Shown here one piece after another: positions 42,353 through 51,741 of a stretch of 64,000 nt of DNA. This DNA is from Arcanobacterium phocae (GTDB lineage: Bacteria > Actinomycetota > Actinomycetes > Actinomycetales > Actinomycetaceae), in contig NZ_JABAPM010000003.1 in assembly GCF_018913465.1 (NCBI RefSeq), positions 1-64,000 on the forward strand, read 5' to 3'. The position numbers were made by a program, and so were the translations under genes. Numbering within the stretch: the stretch's first letter is position 1; each line of letters opens with the position of its first letter. The notes under the pieces were generated by a model. That model saw nothing but the letters and a program-made list of their open reading frames with translations. It was not told the origin of the DNA and searched no databases.

Positions 42353-45058
42353 TTAGGAATTTGACCGCCGTAGAACAGCTAACGAAGCAGAACCAAGGCT
42401 CAACAGGAGAACCACAATTCCTGCTGAGATGCCCACCTGGGCACCGGTTTTGGCCAATACGTTTTCAGTCTTAATAGCAGCTACCTTCTGTGGCTCTTGC
42501 GGAGCTTTCTTGCTGCCAGAGACAACCGTCAGCTCAGCAGTAGCCACGAGGCCACCACCGCGCACTTCAACATGGTGTGTACCGGGCTCGAAATCTGTTG
42601 GAACGTGCCATGTTATGGTGGCGATTCCCTGCGGATTCGCTTTCACTACACCAACTGTTACCGGATCGGAATGCACACTAAACGTAATCTCTTCACCCGG
42701 CTGGAAACCGGTTGCAGTAAACATAATGTCACCACCAAGCTCGATCGTATCTGGGCTTACTGCCACAACTGGCTTCATTTGCGGCTGATCAGAAGTATCC
42801 TTGTTCGGGATTGCTGGCGTTAGCGTTGGCGCATCGATCGAAACCCCTGGCTTATTCTTAAGCTCTTTGATTTCCGTTGCCAAAGCTTTATTTTGCTCCT
42901 CCAGCTTAGATATCTTATCCTGAGCTTCCTTCAGCTCCGTTTCCACTTTATCTTGAGCAGTTTGGAGCTGCTTGTTTTCAGCTTCGAGATCCGTGATCTT
43001 CTTATCGAGCTTCGCGCTCTTTTCTGCAAACTTCTTGACAAGCTCAGCCTTCGCAGCTTCGGCACGGACTAGATCAGCTGTTAGTTTCTTCGCATCACCT
43101 TGTGCAGTAGCTAAATCGGCTTCAATCTTCGCAACCTTTGCTTCAGCTGTTGCTAAATCTGACTGAGCTTGTGCTTTGTCAGCTTCCAAAGTTGCTTTTT
43201 CGGCAACGAGCTTTGCATTATCAGCTTCAATCTTCGCCTTGGCTGCTACTAACTGTGTTTTATCTACTTCCAGCTGGTTCTTCTCCTGTGAGACCTTTGT
43301 GAGCTCTGCAGTCTTAGCTTTCAGCTCAGTATCCTTCTTTGCAACTTCGTTTCTCAGATCGGCAGCATCCTTCTCTGCTTTGTTGACATCCGGGAGCAAC
43401 GATAACTTGTCAGTAATATTCAACCAACTAAAGTCTACTGTCCGGTAGAGAATCTCAGATTGGTCACCTTCATATAGAATTCCGAACTTCCCATTACCTA
43501 ATGGCTCCATCGTCGAATATTGCATCGTTCCGGTCTTAAACGTCTGAGCATCTTCCCAGTTCTTGCCATCGTCAAAGCTAACGCTGACAATGCCATTAAT
43601 TCGATGTGTTTCGCTGTTTGCATGCGAAGACAAGAGTATTTTTGCTCGCTCACTGTTTTGTGGCGCATCTGGAAACGCACGAATAATGGAGGCATTATTG
43701 CGGGGATCTTTTAATCTTTTGTCGTTAGTTTTATCGATCGTGTAGGTCTGTCCTCCATCATCAGAAAGAGCATAATGCCGTCCAATCGACGCCGTTTCAT
43801 AACGGCGGGAGCTAAGTAAAACTTGTCCGTTGGACAATTCGACGACCTTATTTTCATCCATCTGCTCACCGTAGTTTCCTCCTATAGGATTGCCTACCTG
43901 CCACGTTTTTCCATGATCGTCTGAGTAAAGCGAAGCAGCTTGATGGATGCCGGATGCCCACGGACCGTTATTAACAACTGTGTATTGCTGAATGAGTCGT
44001 CCTTTATGATCACCATATTTCAGCTGGATTCCGCGTCCGGAGGCAGCGAAACGTGCATACTGATCTTGTCCCTTGGAAATCTGTTCGGTCACGGGAACGG
44101 GGTCCGACCACGTCTTGCCTCGATCATCAGATTTCACATATACGGTATGAATAATATCGCGATTGCCCGGATCAAATCCTTTTTGAGAATGTGCAATACC
44201 CGCGTTGAAGCTCTTCACAAAGAAAGCGAAAATCGTCCCTGTTTCTTCGTCCACAACAAAAGACGGATCAGAATACCCTACTTTATTAGTTCCTTGGGAT
44301 CCCTGCACAATAGTCGAAAACTCACTCCAACTATCACCGTCATCATCAGAGTATTTCATAATAATACTGTTCGGATTCGGGGCATCACCACAGTTGTTAG
44401 GCCTCCCATCCCAAGCTGCGATAAGGCGCCCTTGTACTTTTGCTAAAGCCGGAATTCGATGGCAGGTATAATTCGCTACGCCCGCCTGAGCCAATTTCAC
44501 TATTGGATAAGAATCCTTCGGGATCTGTTCAAATTCACCAGCCTTGTACACTGGTACTGTTTTCTTTACAGTCACAGACTGCTTGTCGGATGAGTTTGAC
44601 AGGGATTCTGCAGTGAAAGTGAAATCAAGAGTTACCCAACCATGTTCTTCATCTGTCTTAGTTACGATGTAGGAAGGGTACTCCTTAAACTGTTGCGCTC
44701 CCGCTTTGCAACTAAATTTTCCACCATTAGCTTTTGAGGGGAAATTCTTCCAATTACAACTATCTGTACTAGTAAATGTATTCGATGTCCCTACGATATT
44801 AACTGCAGTATCGAGTTGGGATTCGAAACGTAGTTCTGTCGTGATTGTTTCACCAACACTAAACTTGTCCCCTGCATGTGGGGTAGACAAGTTCATAATG
44901 GCTAACCCGGTAGAATTCATTTCTCTGCTGGGTTCTGTTGCGGCAGTGATAGCCGGATCTGGCTCAGTATTTTGATCGGCGTAAGCTGGACATGCCGGCA
45001 CTAACATCAACCCAGCGACTGCAACTGTTGCAACCATTTTGGAGACAAAACTCCTCAT
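42353..45058 (-). CDS. Cell-wall-anchored sialidase with coiled-coil stalk
   Basis: A 901-residue exo-sialidase releasing sialic acid from host glycans. The signal peptide is MRSFVSKMVATVAVAGLMLVPACPAYA. The catalytic propeller starts with the arginine motif CHRIPAL (about 200) and has several Asp-boxes: SDDDGDSWS, SDDRGKTWSDP, SDDHGKTWQ, SDDGGQTY, SFDDGKNWED. Residues about 560-750 form a long Lys/Ala/Glu coiled coil, then comes an Ig-like domain (SPDTIELGGDIMFTATGFQPGEEI). The end LAKTG, hydrophobic helix and RRSNS are a sortase signal. The start at 45058 follows AGGAGA. The coiled coil would hold the enzyme away from the wall. Confidence 0.94.
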   Translation of the reverse strand: MRSFVSKMVATVAVAGLMLVPACPAYADQNTEPDPAITAATEPSREMNSTGLAIMNLSTPHAGDKFSVGETITTELRFESQLDTAVNIVGTSNTFTSTDSCNWKNFPSKANGGKFSCKAGAQQFKEYPSYIVTKTDEEHGWVTLDFTFTAESLSNSSDKQSVTVKKTVPVYKAGEFEQIPKDSYPIVKLAQAGVANYTCHRIPALAKVQGRLIAAWDGRPNNCGDAPNPNSIIMKYSDDDGDSWSEFSTIVQGSQGTNKVGYSDPSFVVDEETGTIFAFFVKSFNAGIAHSQKGFDPGNRDIIHTVYVKSDDRGKTWSDPVPVTEQISKGQDQYARFAASGRGIQLKYGDHKGRLIQQYTVVNNGPWASGIHQAASLYSDDHGKTWQVGNPIGGNYGEQMDENKVVELSNGQVLLSSRRYETASIGRHYALSDDGGQTYTIDKTNDKRLKDPRNNASIIRAFPDAPQNSERAKILLSSHANSETHRINGIVSVSFDDGKNWEDAQTFKTGTMQYSTMEPLGNGKFGILYEGDQSEILYRTVDFSWLNITDKLSLLPDVNKAEKDAADLRNEVAKKDTELKAKTAELTKVSQEKNQLEVDKTQLVAAKAKIEADNAKLVAEKATLEADKAQAQSDLATAEAKVAKIEADLATAQGDAKKLTADLVRAEAAKAELVKKFAEKSAKLDKKITDLEAENKQLQTAQDKVETELKEAQDKISKLEEQNKALATEIKELKNKPGVSIDAPTLTPAIPNKDTSDQPQMKPVVAVSPDTIELGGDIMFTATGFQPGEEITFSVHSDPVTVGVVKANPQGIATITWHVPTDFEPGTHHVEVRGGGLVATAELTVVSGSKKAPQEPQKVAAIKTENVLAKTGAQVGISAGIVVLLLSLGSASLAVLRRSNS

Positions 45059-45181
45059 TGCATCTTCTCCTCTAATAGACACCATTGTCTTATCTGTATC
45101 CTATGGCATTTAGTTAGCAGACATCTCACAAATACAGAAAGAAAGGAATTTCGCAAGATTTCAATGTTTCGAGTATAGAAA

Positions 45182-45213
45182 AGCCCCAGAAGTGTCAAAA
45201 CACTTCTGGGGCT
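45182..45213 (-). terminator. Terminator after GlsB-type gene
   Basis: A 14-bp perfect stem (AGCCCCAGAAGTGT) with a four-base loop, followed on the minus strand by TTTTCT, lies 14 bp beyond the gene stop. Confidence 0.85.
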
Positions 45214-45226
45214 TAGCCTAAAAGAA

Positions 45227-45481
45227 TCACTTCTTCATCTGGCTACCCGCATAGAACCCGATGGCGACCATGGCGGTAATGGTGCAGACTACCCAGCGAA
45301 TCCAGTCGATTCCAGGCGTATCAATTGGGTACCCAAAAGCAGAGAGTACTAGATTACCTAAGATCACCCCTACAACACCAAGAGCAACAGTTGCTATCAC
45401 AGATAAGTTGGCACCCTTAAAGAACTTAGCGAGAAAGCCAATCACCGCACCAAAAATAATCGTTCCAATGATGTTAAACAT
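45227..45481 (-). CDS. GlsB/YeaQ/YmgE-family membrane protein
   Basis: An 84-residue protein with three hydrophobic helices rich in Gly: MFNIIGTIIFGAVIGFLAKFF, then ATVALGVVGVILGNLVLSAFG and VCTITAMVAIGFYAGSQMKK. This is the transglycosylase-associated or GlsB family, induced by stress in other Gram-positives, with unknown biochemical activity. The ATG at 45481 was chosen because gaaagg precedes it; the longer ORF was rejected. It forms its own unit with a strong terminator. Confidence 0.88.
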   Translation of the reverse strand: MFNIIGTIIFGAVIGFLAKFFKGANLSVIATVALGVVGVILGNLVLSAFGYPIDTPGIDWIRWVVCTITAMVAIGFYAGSQMKK

Positions 45482-45839
45482 AAAACACAACCTTTCACGG
45501 CACTCAGCTCGCCATGAGTTTTGTTGATAATGAACGACGAGCACTACTTTCACCCTATCGAAACACAATAAGTAACTCAGCTTTATCAGCTATTCGTGGA
45601 ACTACATATAAGGTATATATGGAAGGTGAGCGACTATCTACACGACAGTCGCCCACCTTCACAATGACAGTTAATTATCTAGGATCAAGGTGCACAAAAC
45701 CTCGAACCAATCAACTATCAGATATTCACTTTCCGCGTTCTTCAGGAGTTACACACTAAGAAGTTCCTTCAGATATTTATATCTAACCAGCTATCTCTCT
45801 AAAACTTATGCGCAGTGGCTGGGAATTATCTGAAAGTTT
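45482..45839. other. Intergenic region with orphan hairpin
   Basis: No gene is seen. It contains an almost perfect 13-bp inverted repeat at 45623-45659 (AAGGTGAGCGACT against a complement with one G-T pair, 11-base loop). This resembles a terminator, but no adjacent gene ends there. It may mark the end of an unseen small RNA or a lost gene. Confidence 0.4.
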
Positions 45840-48197
45840 TTAGTGCTGATCAATAAGTGGGTCATTTCGCCACAACACCACAGGTTCCCCCAACCAATAT
45901 TTCACAGTCCACCACAACAATTCGATAATCCCAGCAGCTACCAAGCCAATAACAATTGCCCACCACATCGCCGTACTATTTGATGAATCCAGCATGAAAA
46001 TATCTTGGGTGAAGCTCCAACTAAAAATAAGACCATAACCTATCAGCGGCAAAACAATCAGCCCGATCTTCCACCACGACCACGGCCGAGCTACGCACGC
46101 CAGAACCCATGTAGACGGAATAATCAACGCCACTAACGCCGCCGTCGAACTCTGCATAAACGAATCATCAAAATTCCCCTGCGCCACAAGTATGTACGTC
46201 ACAAACGCACTAGCACCAACGACTAAACCAGCTGGCATTGCAAACCACAGCACGCGCTGCACAAAGCCACTGCGCGCCCGCTGATTATTCGGCGGCAACG
46301 AGAGCAAAAACGCCGGAATACCAATCGTAAACCATCCCGTAATAGTCACATGGATCGGCTGGAACGGAAACGGCACGGCAGAAATAATCACTAGCATCGC
46401 CAATACTGCCGAATAAATAGTCTTGGTCAAAAATAGGTTAGCAACCCGCTCAATATTGCCAATCACCCGGCGCCCCTCAGCAACCACATACGGCAAAGTT
46501 GCAAACTTATCGTCAAGCAACACAATTTTGGCAACCGACCGAGTAGCAGGCGATCCCGAACCCATCGCCACCCCGATGTCAGCATCCTTCAATGCCAACA
46601 CATCATTGACGCCGTCACCAGTCATCGCAACCGTATGCCCTGCCTGTTGCAACGAACCAACCATTTTCCGCTTCTGATCCGGTGTCACCCGGCCAAAGAC
46701 AAGATGGTCTGCCACCTGCTGGTCAAAATCATCAGCCGTCAACGTGCGTGCATCAACCGTCTGCCCGGCATCCATACCAAGCTTGCGAGTCACCGCCCCA
46801 ACCGACGCCGCATTATCACCCGAAATAACCTTGACCGTAACATCCTGCTCCGCAAAATATGCCAGAGTATCGGCAGCATCCGGACGAACCTTCTGCTCCA
46901 AAACAACCAAACCCACCGGTTCGACGCCGGACAGCTTCGTCTCGTCATCCACCGGCTGATCAGTATGGGCCAACATCACAACCCGCAAGCCCGAAGCACC
47001 CAACTCCTCTGCCGTATGCGCAGCCGGCGTACCGCCCGCCAACACATCAGCAGCACCCAGCAACCAACTGCCGTGATCGTCAAAAGACACACCCGACCAC
47101 TTCGTTGCCGACGTAAACGCATGGCGGCTCGCCACCATCCAGGGCTGTTCAACATCCCCGCACGCCTGCGCGATTGCTTTCATTGTGGAATTAGGATCCC
47201 GATCCGCTGCCGCCAACTGAGCTAACGCCTCCCGAGCAGCCGACGCATCGCCGTCGTCGAACACTCGCAACGACTCAAAAACCATCCGGTTCTCCGTCAA
47301 CGTACCCGTCTTATCCGCACACACCACGTCAACGCGAGCCAGCCCCTCGATCGCCGGCAACTCCTGGACCAAGCACTGACGCTTACCCAACCGGATAACG
47401 CCCAGCGCAAACGCCGTCGAGGTAATCAGAACCAAACCCTCCGGCACCATCGGAACTAGTGCGCCGGTAATCTTCAAAATCACTTGATCCCACGCGCTCG
47501 TCCCCTGCGAAACCTGCGAATAAATAATGAGAATCCCAACCGGAATCAGCACCCAGGTAATGTACTTCAGAATCGAATTAATCCCCGCCTGCAATTCCGA
47601 TTTCGCCAACGTAAACCGTGAAGCCTCCGCCGTTAAGCGCGCCGCATACGAATCTGCGCCAACCTTACTCACCCGATAAGCGCCCGTCCCCGACACCACG
47701 AACGAGCCCGACAAAATCTCATCGCCCGGCGCCTTACGCACCGCATCCGACTCGCCTGTCAGCATCGACTCATCAACGCTCAGCCCATCAGAATCAACAA
47801 CCTCGCCGTCCACCACAATCTGGCATCCAGCACGCAACGCAACCGCATCATTAAGAACCAGCTCCTCTTGAGCCACCTCAACAATCTTCCCGTCACGCCA
47901 TACCTGAGGCCGCTCTTCACCGATCAAGGAGAGGGAATCCAACGTCCGCTTAGCACGCAACTCTTGCACAATACCAATCCCAGAATTCACCACGATCAGC
48001 AACCCAAAAGCCGCATTGATAATCGAGCCAGTCGTCATCACCATCACGAACAACACCGTCAAAATAGCGTTAATCCGCGTAAAAACATTCGACCGAACAA
48101 TATCAGCCACAGTCTTACCCGTGCGCGGCGGCAACGTATTCACCCGACCATCCGCACAACGCTCAGCAACCTGCTCGCTCGACAAACCAACCGACAT
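45840..48197 (-). CDS. P-type cation ATPase (CtpE-like)
   Basis: A 785-residue pump. The phosphorylation site is VCADKTGTLTENRM (Asp about 300), the actuator loop is DESMLTGESDAV, and the hinge is TGDGVNDVLALKDADIGVAMGSG. Sequence and length match mycobacterial CtpE, linked to calcium handling: RSNVFTRINAILTVLFVMVMTTGSIINAAFG. Eight to ten membrane segments are expected. The start at 48197 follows GGAGAGGG. It lies 22 bp after the DUF1846 gene in the same direction and may share its transcript. The transported ion is inferred from the family. Confidence 0.88.
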   Translation of the reverse strand: MSVGLSSEQVAERCADGRVNTLPPRTGKTVADIVRSNVFTRINAILTVLFVMVMTTGSIINAAFGLLIVVNSGIGIVQELRAKRTLDSLSLIGEERPQVWRDGKIVEVAQEELVLNDAVALRAGCQIVVDGEVVDSDGLSVDESMLTGESDAVRKAPGDEILSGSFVVSGTGAYRVSKVGADSYAARLTAEASRFTLAKSELQAGINSILKYITWVLIPVGILIIYSQVSQGTSAWDQVILKITGALVPMVPEGLVLITSTAFALGVIRLGKRQCLVQELPAIEGLARVDVVCADKTGTLTENRMVFESLRVFDDGDASAAREALAQLAAADRDPNSTMKAIAQACGDVEQPWMVASRHAFTSATKWSGVSFDDHGSWLLGAADVLAGGTPAAHTAEELGASGLRVVMLAHTDQPVDDETKLSGVEPVGLVVLEQKVRPDAADTLAYFAEQDVTVKVISGDNAASVGAVTRKLGMDAGQTVDARTLTADDFDQQVADHLVFGRVTPDQKRKMVGSLQQAGHTVAMTGDGVNDVLALKDADIGVAMGSGSPATRSVAKIVLLDDKFATLPYVVAEGRRVIGNIERVANLFLTKTIYSAVLAMLVIISAVPFPFQPIHVTITGWFTIGIPAFLLSLPPNNQRARSGFVQRVLWFAMPAGLVVGASAFVTYILVAQGNFDDSFMQSSTAALVALIIPSTWVLACVARPWSWWKIGLIVLPLIGYGLIFSWSFTQDIFMLDSSNSTAMWWAIVIGLVAAGIIELLWWTVKYWLGEPVVLWRNDPLIDQH

Positions 48198-48219
48198 GAT
48201 TCCCTCTCCCCTCAACCGA

Positions 48220-49713
48220 TCACTTCTTCTGGTACAACGACTTGCGCTGGAAAACCGGCTCCGTCGTCACATACACACCCAAGTTTCGGAAAATAGTTTC
48301 ATCAACCGAACCCAAAATCGTTGTCACATGAACATTGCAATGCTTCAGATTCTTCAACTGCGCCATCGCATTACGCGCATCCTGGCTCGTACCTGCAGAC
48401 ACGCTCAACGCAATCAACACCTCATCGGTGTGCAGCCGCGGATTACGCGAACCCAGATGTTCCGTCTTCAGCGCCTGAATCGGCTCAATCGACTGCGGCG
48501 ACAGCAGCAACGCATCCTGATCGATCCCTGCCAGATGCTTCAGCGCATTCAGCAACATTCCGGCCGAGCATCCCAATAGTGGCGTGGTCTTACCAGTAAT
48601 GATCGTGCCATCAGGCAATTCGATTGCCGACGCCGGACCACCAGTTTCCTGCGCCCGCTTCAGTGCTGGCGCAACCACCTTCCGATCCGCCGTCGTCACC
48701 CCAGCCTTACGCATAATATGACGGACGCGATCCGACAACGTCGAATCCAACGCTTCCTTACGTTCCTCAACTCGAGCCTGGTAATAACGACGAATAATCT
48801 CCTGACGCGACGCCTCCCGGACAGCTTCGTCATCCGAAATGCAGTAACCAGCCATATTTACGCCCATGTCGGTAGGGCTCTTATACGGCGACTCACCCGC
48901 AATCCGTTGCAACAGCGTGTGCAATAACGGGAACACGTCAATGTCGCGGTTGTACGAAGACACCGACTCGCCATAGGCTTCCAGATGGAACGGATCAATC
49001 AAATTCGCATCATCCAAATCCACGGTAGCGGCCTCATAAGCCAAATTCACCGGATGATCGAGCGGAATATTCCAAATCGGGAACGTCTCAAACTTGGCAT
49101 AACCAGCCTTCACACCACGCTTCGCCTCGTGGTAAATCTGCGACAAGCAGGTAGCCAACTTACCAGAACCCGGCCCCGGGGCCGTCACAACAACCAAATC
49201 ACGCGACGTCTGAACATAATCGTTCTTGCCTAGTCCCTCATCCGAAGCAATCACATCAACATTCGACGGATAACCCGGAATAATCCGGTGACGAGCCACC
49301 CGCACGCCCATCCGCTCCAAACGCTGCATGAACGTCACCGCAAGCGCATTCGACTCCTCAAACTGAGTCATCACCACATTTTCCACCAAGAACCCACGCT
49401 CACGGAAAATATCAATCAACCGCAACACGTCTTCGTCGTACGTAATTCCCACGTCCGAACGCATTTTCTGCCGTTGCAAATCCTTCGCATTCAGGCAGAC
49501 AATAATCTCCACCTCATCGGCAATCTGCTCTAACATGACAATCTTGTTGTCCGGAGTAAACCCAGGCAAAACTCGCGATGCATGGTTATCATCGAAAAGC
49601 TTTCCGCCCATCTCCAAATATAGTTTGCCGCCAATCTTTGCGCGACGCTCCACAATATGCTTGGACTGCATCTCAATGTACTTTTCACGGTCAAACCCAA
49701 TTTGGAAGCCCAT
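48220..49713 (-). CDS. DUF1846-family protein
   Basis: A 497-residue protein matching the DUF1846 family over its length: [50 protein letters not shown] is the usual N-terminus of the family, and [19 protein letters not shown] (about 185-203) is a nucleotide-like loop. The family has a P-loop-like fold in the N-terminal half, and its biochemical role is not established. GGAG lies shortly before the start (gaaggagttagagc). Convergence with ATPase expression may link it to envelope or ion stress, but this is only context. Confidence 0.88.
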   Translation of the reverse strand: MGFQIGFDREKYIEMQSKHIVERRAKIGGKLYLEMGGKLFDDNHASRVLPGFTPDNKIVMLEQIADEVEIIVCLNAKDLQRQKMRSDVGITYDEDVLRLIDIFRERGFLVENVVMTQFEESNALAVTFMQRLERMGVRVARHRIIPGYPSNVDVIASDEGLGKNDYVQTSRDLVVVTAPGPGSGKLATCLSQIYHEAKRGVKAGYAKFETFPIWNIPLDHPVNLAYEAATVDLDDANLIDPFHLEAYGESVSSYNRDIDVFPLLHTLLQRIAGESPYKSPTDMGVNMAGYCISDDEAVREASRQEIIRRYYQARVEERKEALDSTLSDRVRHIMRKAGVTTADRKVVAPALKRAQETGGPASAIELPDGTIITGKTTPLLGCSAGMLLNALKHLAGIDQDALLLSPQSIEPIQALKTEHLGSRNPRLHTDEVLIALSVSAGTSQDARNAMAQLKNLKHCNVHVTTILGSVDETIFRNLGVYVTTEPVFQRKSLYQKK

Positions 49714-49910
49714 GCTCTAACTCCTTCACGTTCGTGGGCCTGAAGCCCCTGCCTATTTCAGCGGTCTGACTGGATAACTGCGTTATATCAGCAAGCCGCC
49801 AGAATAAGGAAAAGCTCCCTGCAGAAATCCACGAGAATTAACTCGAACGACTTCTAGGGAGCCCAACAACGGAGCTTACGCGCCGATGCCTTTCCTCGTC
49901 AAATGCTTAC

Positions 49911-50582
49911 TCATTTTGATAAACCGAAGCTCGCCCCTTTGTCAGGCTGCTGCGGCTCATCTTTAATATCCGCAAAATACTTCGACATCTCATCCAAGTG
50001 CGCTAATTCTTCCGCGCTTGCCTCATATAGTTCGTCTTCACCAGGCATCCACACGATACCGGGGACGTTCCACTTCTCGCGCTTCATCACCTTTTCTACT
50101 TGGTGAGCCGGTTTCCCAGTGAGGCGATCAACATAAATACGGCCCTTGAGATGGTCATACTCGTGCTGCAAAATGCGGGCAAACCAGCCGGTTGCTTCGA
50201 GGTCATACCACTCGCCTTTTTCATCTTGAGCATGCAGGACTGCGCGTGGTGAGCGACGTAGGCCGTACTGATAGCCAGGGAAGGATAGGCATCCTTCCTC
50301 ATCTGAAACCGTTGGTTCTAGAACATCAACTGGTTCGATCAAAAGCGACGGATTGACTGCCACGCCGCGCTTTGGACCAGTATGTTCCGGGCCGTCATAC
50401 ATCCACACAAACATTGCCAAATCAAGGCCGATCTGCGGAGCAGCCAAACCTACACCTGGAGCAACTTCGCATGTTTCGAACATATCTTCGGCCAAGGTGG
50501 CAAGTTTGCTGTCAAAAATCTTAACTTCTGCACTGGTTTTATGGAGAACCGGCGAACCGTAGACGTGAATTGGATAAAGCAT
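49911..50582 (-). CDS. def: Peptide deformylase
   Basis: A 223-residue metalloenzyme removing the formyl group from nascent proteins. Motif 1 is GVGLAAPQIG (about 43-52), motif 2 EEGCLSF with the metal-ligand Cys 98, and motif 3 QHEYDHLKG with His 140, Glu 141 and His 144. The C-terminal 60-residue extension is typical of actinobacterial forms. The DUF559 gene region diverges from it; the first palindromic repeat lies 36 bp from its start and may affect its promoter. Confidence 0.95.
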   Translation of the reverse strand: MLYPIHVYGSPVLHKTSAEVKIFDSKLATLAEDMFETCEVAPGVGLAAPQIGLDLAMFVWMYDGPEHTGPKRGVAVNPSLLIEPVDVLEPTVSDEEGCLSFPGYQYGLRRSPRAVLHAQDEKGEWYDLEATGWFARILQHEYDHLKGRIYVDRLTGKPAHQVEKVMKREKWNVPGIVWMPGEDELYEASAEELAHLDEMSKYFADIKDEPQQPDKGASFGLSK

Positions 50583-50617
50583 ACCTATAGCCTACGGGAT
50601 TGTGGACGCGGGTGTGG

Positions 50618-50694
50618 GCTAAACCCGGCATTAGCGCAAACCTCGGCAAATATGGCCTTGATTTGCACTATTGCCGAGTTTGCTCGACGCCAAC
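50618..50694. repeat. Palindromic direct repeat, copy 1
   Basis: About 77 bp, roughly 88% identical to copy 2 at 51644-51721 in the same orientation. Arms 50621-50640 and 50662-50681 form a 20-bp inverted repeat with three mismatches, around a core also shared with copy 2. It lies between def and the DUF559 gene. Confidence 0.85.
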
Positions 50695-50759
50695 CAGATT
50701 ATCCACAGCTGTGGACTGCTCGCGACGACTGGTTGCCTATATCTGGCACCCTAGAGAAC

Positions 50760-51644
50760 ATGGAAAAACAGGTATTTCGCCGTTGGCAGTTGCCCGCTCC
50801 GTTGAATACCAGCGAGCGCAAACTTCGCCGTGCCGTCGAGCAAGGCGTTCTTGTTCGGCTTGGACACCGCTGGTATGCCGTTGCACAGACAGACAGACTA
50901 GCAGTTACCGCTGCCAACTCCGGAATGCTTATCGGTTGTTGCACCGCTGCACGCGAGTGGGGATTATGGGTTCCGTTCGAGAAAACTCCACATCTTATCG
51001 GCGATCGAAAATCGTGCCAGCAGGCTATTGCCGGCGCGATCATTCACCGTGCACTCGATGGATATGGGCGTCTAGGGGTACACTATCCGCCATGTAAAGC
51101 CCCGCACATCGTATGTTCGTTGATCGAAGCATTGGAACAGATCGTTCACTACCACGATGCAGAAACCGGGTTGATAGTTCTCGAGTCTGCATTAAACCAA
51201 CGCAAAATCGATTTGGTCACGGCGGATCAGATTATTAGTAGTGCCCAAAAACGTAAACAACCTATTCTCCGGCGGCGAATCAGCACTGCCCAATCCGGTA
51301 GCGAAACACGAGTCCGAAATTTTCTACAGTCACTGGGCGTCATGGTCCACGCTCAAGTAGATATTCCAGGAGTGGGGCGAGTAGCTCTGCTGGTTGGTCG
51401 TTCGCTCGTTATCGAATGTGACAGTACTACGTTCCACAGCGAACCACTTAATGTCAATGAAGATCGGCGCCGGGATGCCGAACAAATTCAGCTCGGCTAC
51501 ACCGTTGTGCGACTGAGCTATCAACAGGTTTGGCTAGATTGGGATGCAACACAGGCCTATATTCAAGCTGTTTTGTACACCCAAAACCACCTCAAACCAC
51601 CACGTCCATTGAGGATGCCGCTTAATAGACATGGCTTCCGGTAG
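50760..51644 (+). CDS. AbiEi-like plus DUF559 (Vsr-like nuclease) protein
   Basis: A 294-residue protein. The N-terminal part (RRAVEQGVLVRLGHRWYAV ... ANSGMLIGCCTAAREWGLWV) resembles the winged-helix AbiEi-type antitoxin domain. The C-terminal part (SGSETRVRNFLQSLGVMVHAQVDIPGVGRVALLVGRSLVIECDSTTFHS ... DRRRDAEQIQLGYTVVRLSYQQVW) is a DUF559/Vsr-like endonuclease domain. Where relatives usually read VDLL or VDFL with a catalytic Asp, this has VALL, so activity may be lost. The ATG at 50760 is the first plausible start in the AbiEi part; the upstream ORF is a shadow of def. The gene is enclosed by two copies of a palindromic repeat; copy 2 begins at its stop codon. Confidence 0.78.
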   Translation: MEKQVFRRWQLPAPLNTSERKLRRAVEQGVLVRLGHRWYAVAQTDRLAVTAANSGMLIGCCTAAREWGLWVPFEKTPHLIGDRKSCQQAIAGAIIHRALDGYGRLGVHYPPCKAPHIVCSLIEALEQIVHYHDAETGLIVLESALNQRKIDLVTADQIISSAQKRKQPILRRRISTAQSGSETRVRNFLQSLGVMVHAQVDIPGVGRVALLVGRSLVIECDSTTFHSEPLNVNEDRRRDAEQIQLGYTVVRLSYQQVWLDWDATQAYIQAVLYTQNHLKPPRPLRMPLNRHGFR

Positions 51645-51721
51645 CTAAACCCGGCAATAGCGCAAACCTCGGCGAATACGGCCTTGATTTGCGCTATTGC
51701 CGGGTTTGCTCGACGCTCACC
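51644..51721. repeat. Palindromic direct repeat, copy 2
   Basis: Arms 51647-51666 and 51688-51707 are a perfect 20-bp inverted repeat (AAACCCGGCAATAGCGCAAA and its complement) around 21 bases. The unit starts at the last base of the DUF559 stop codon and matches copy 1. It can form a strong hairpin and could also serve as terminator for the gene. Confidence 0.88.
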
Positions 51722-51741
51722 GTAGCTCCTAAACTGAACCC

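Noticed and set aside
46635-47225. 196-codon plus-strand frame in the P-type ATPase gene
   Set aside because: It is an antisense shadow of a gene with complete P-type motifs.
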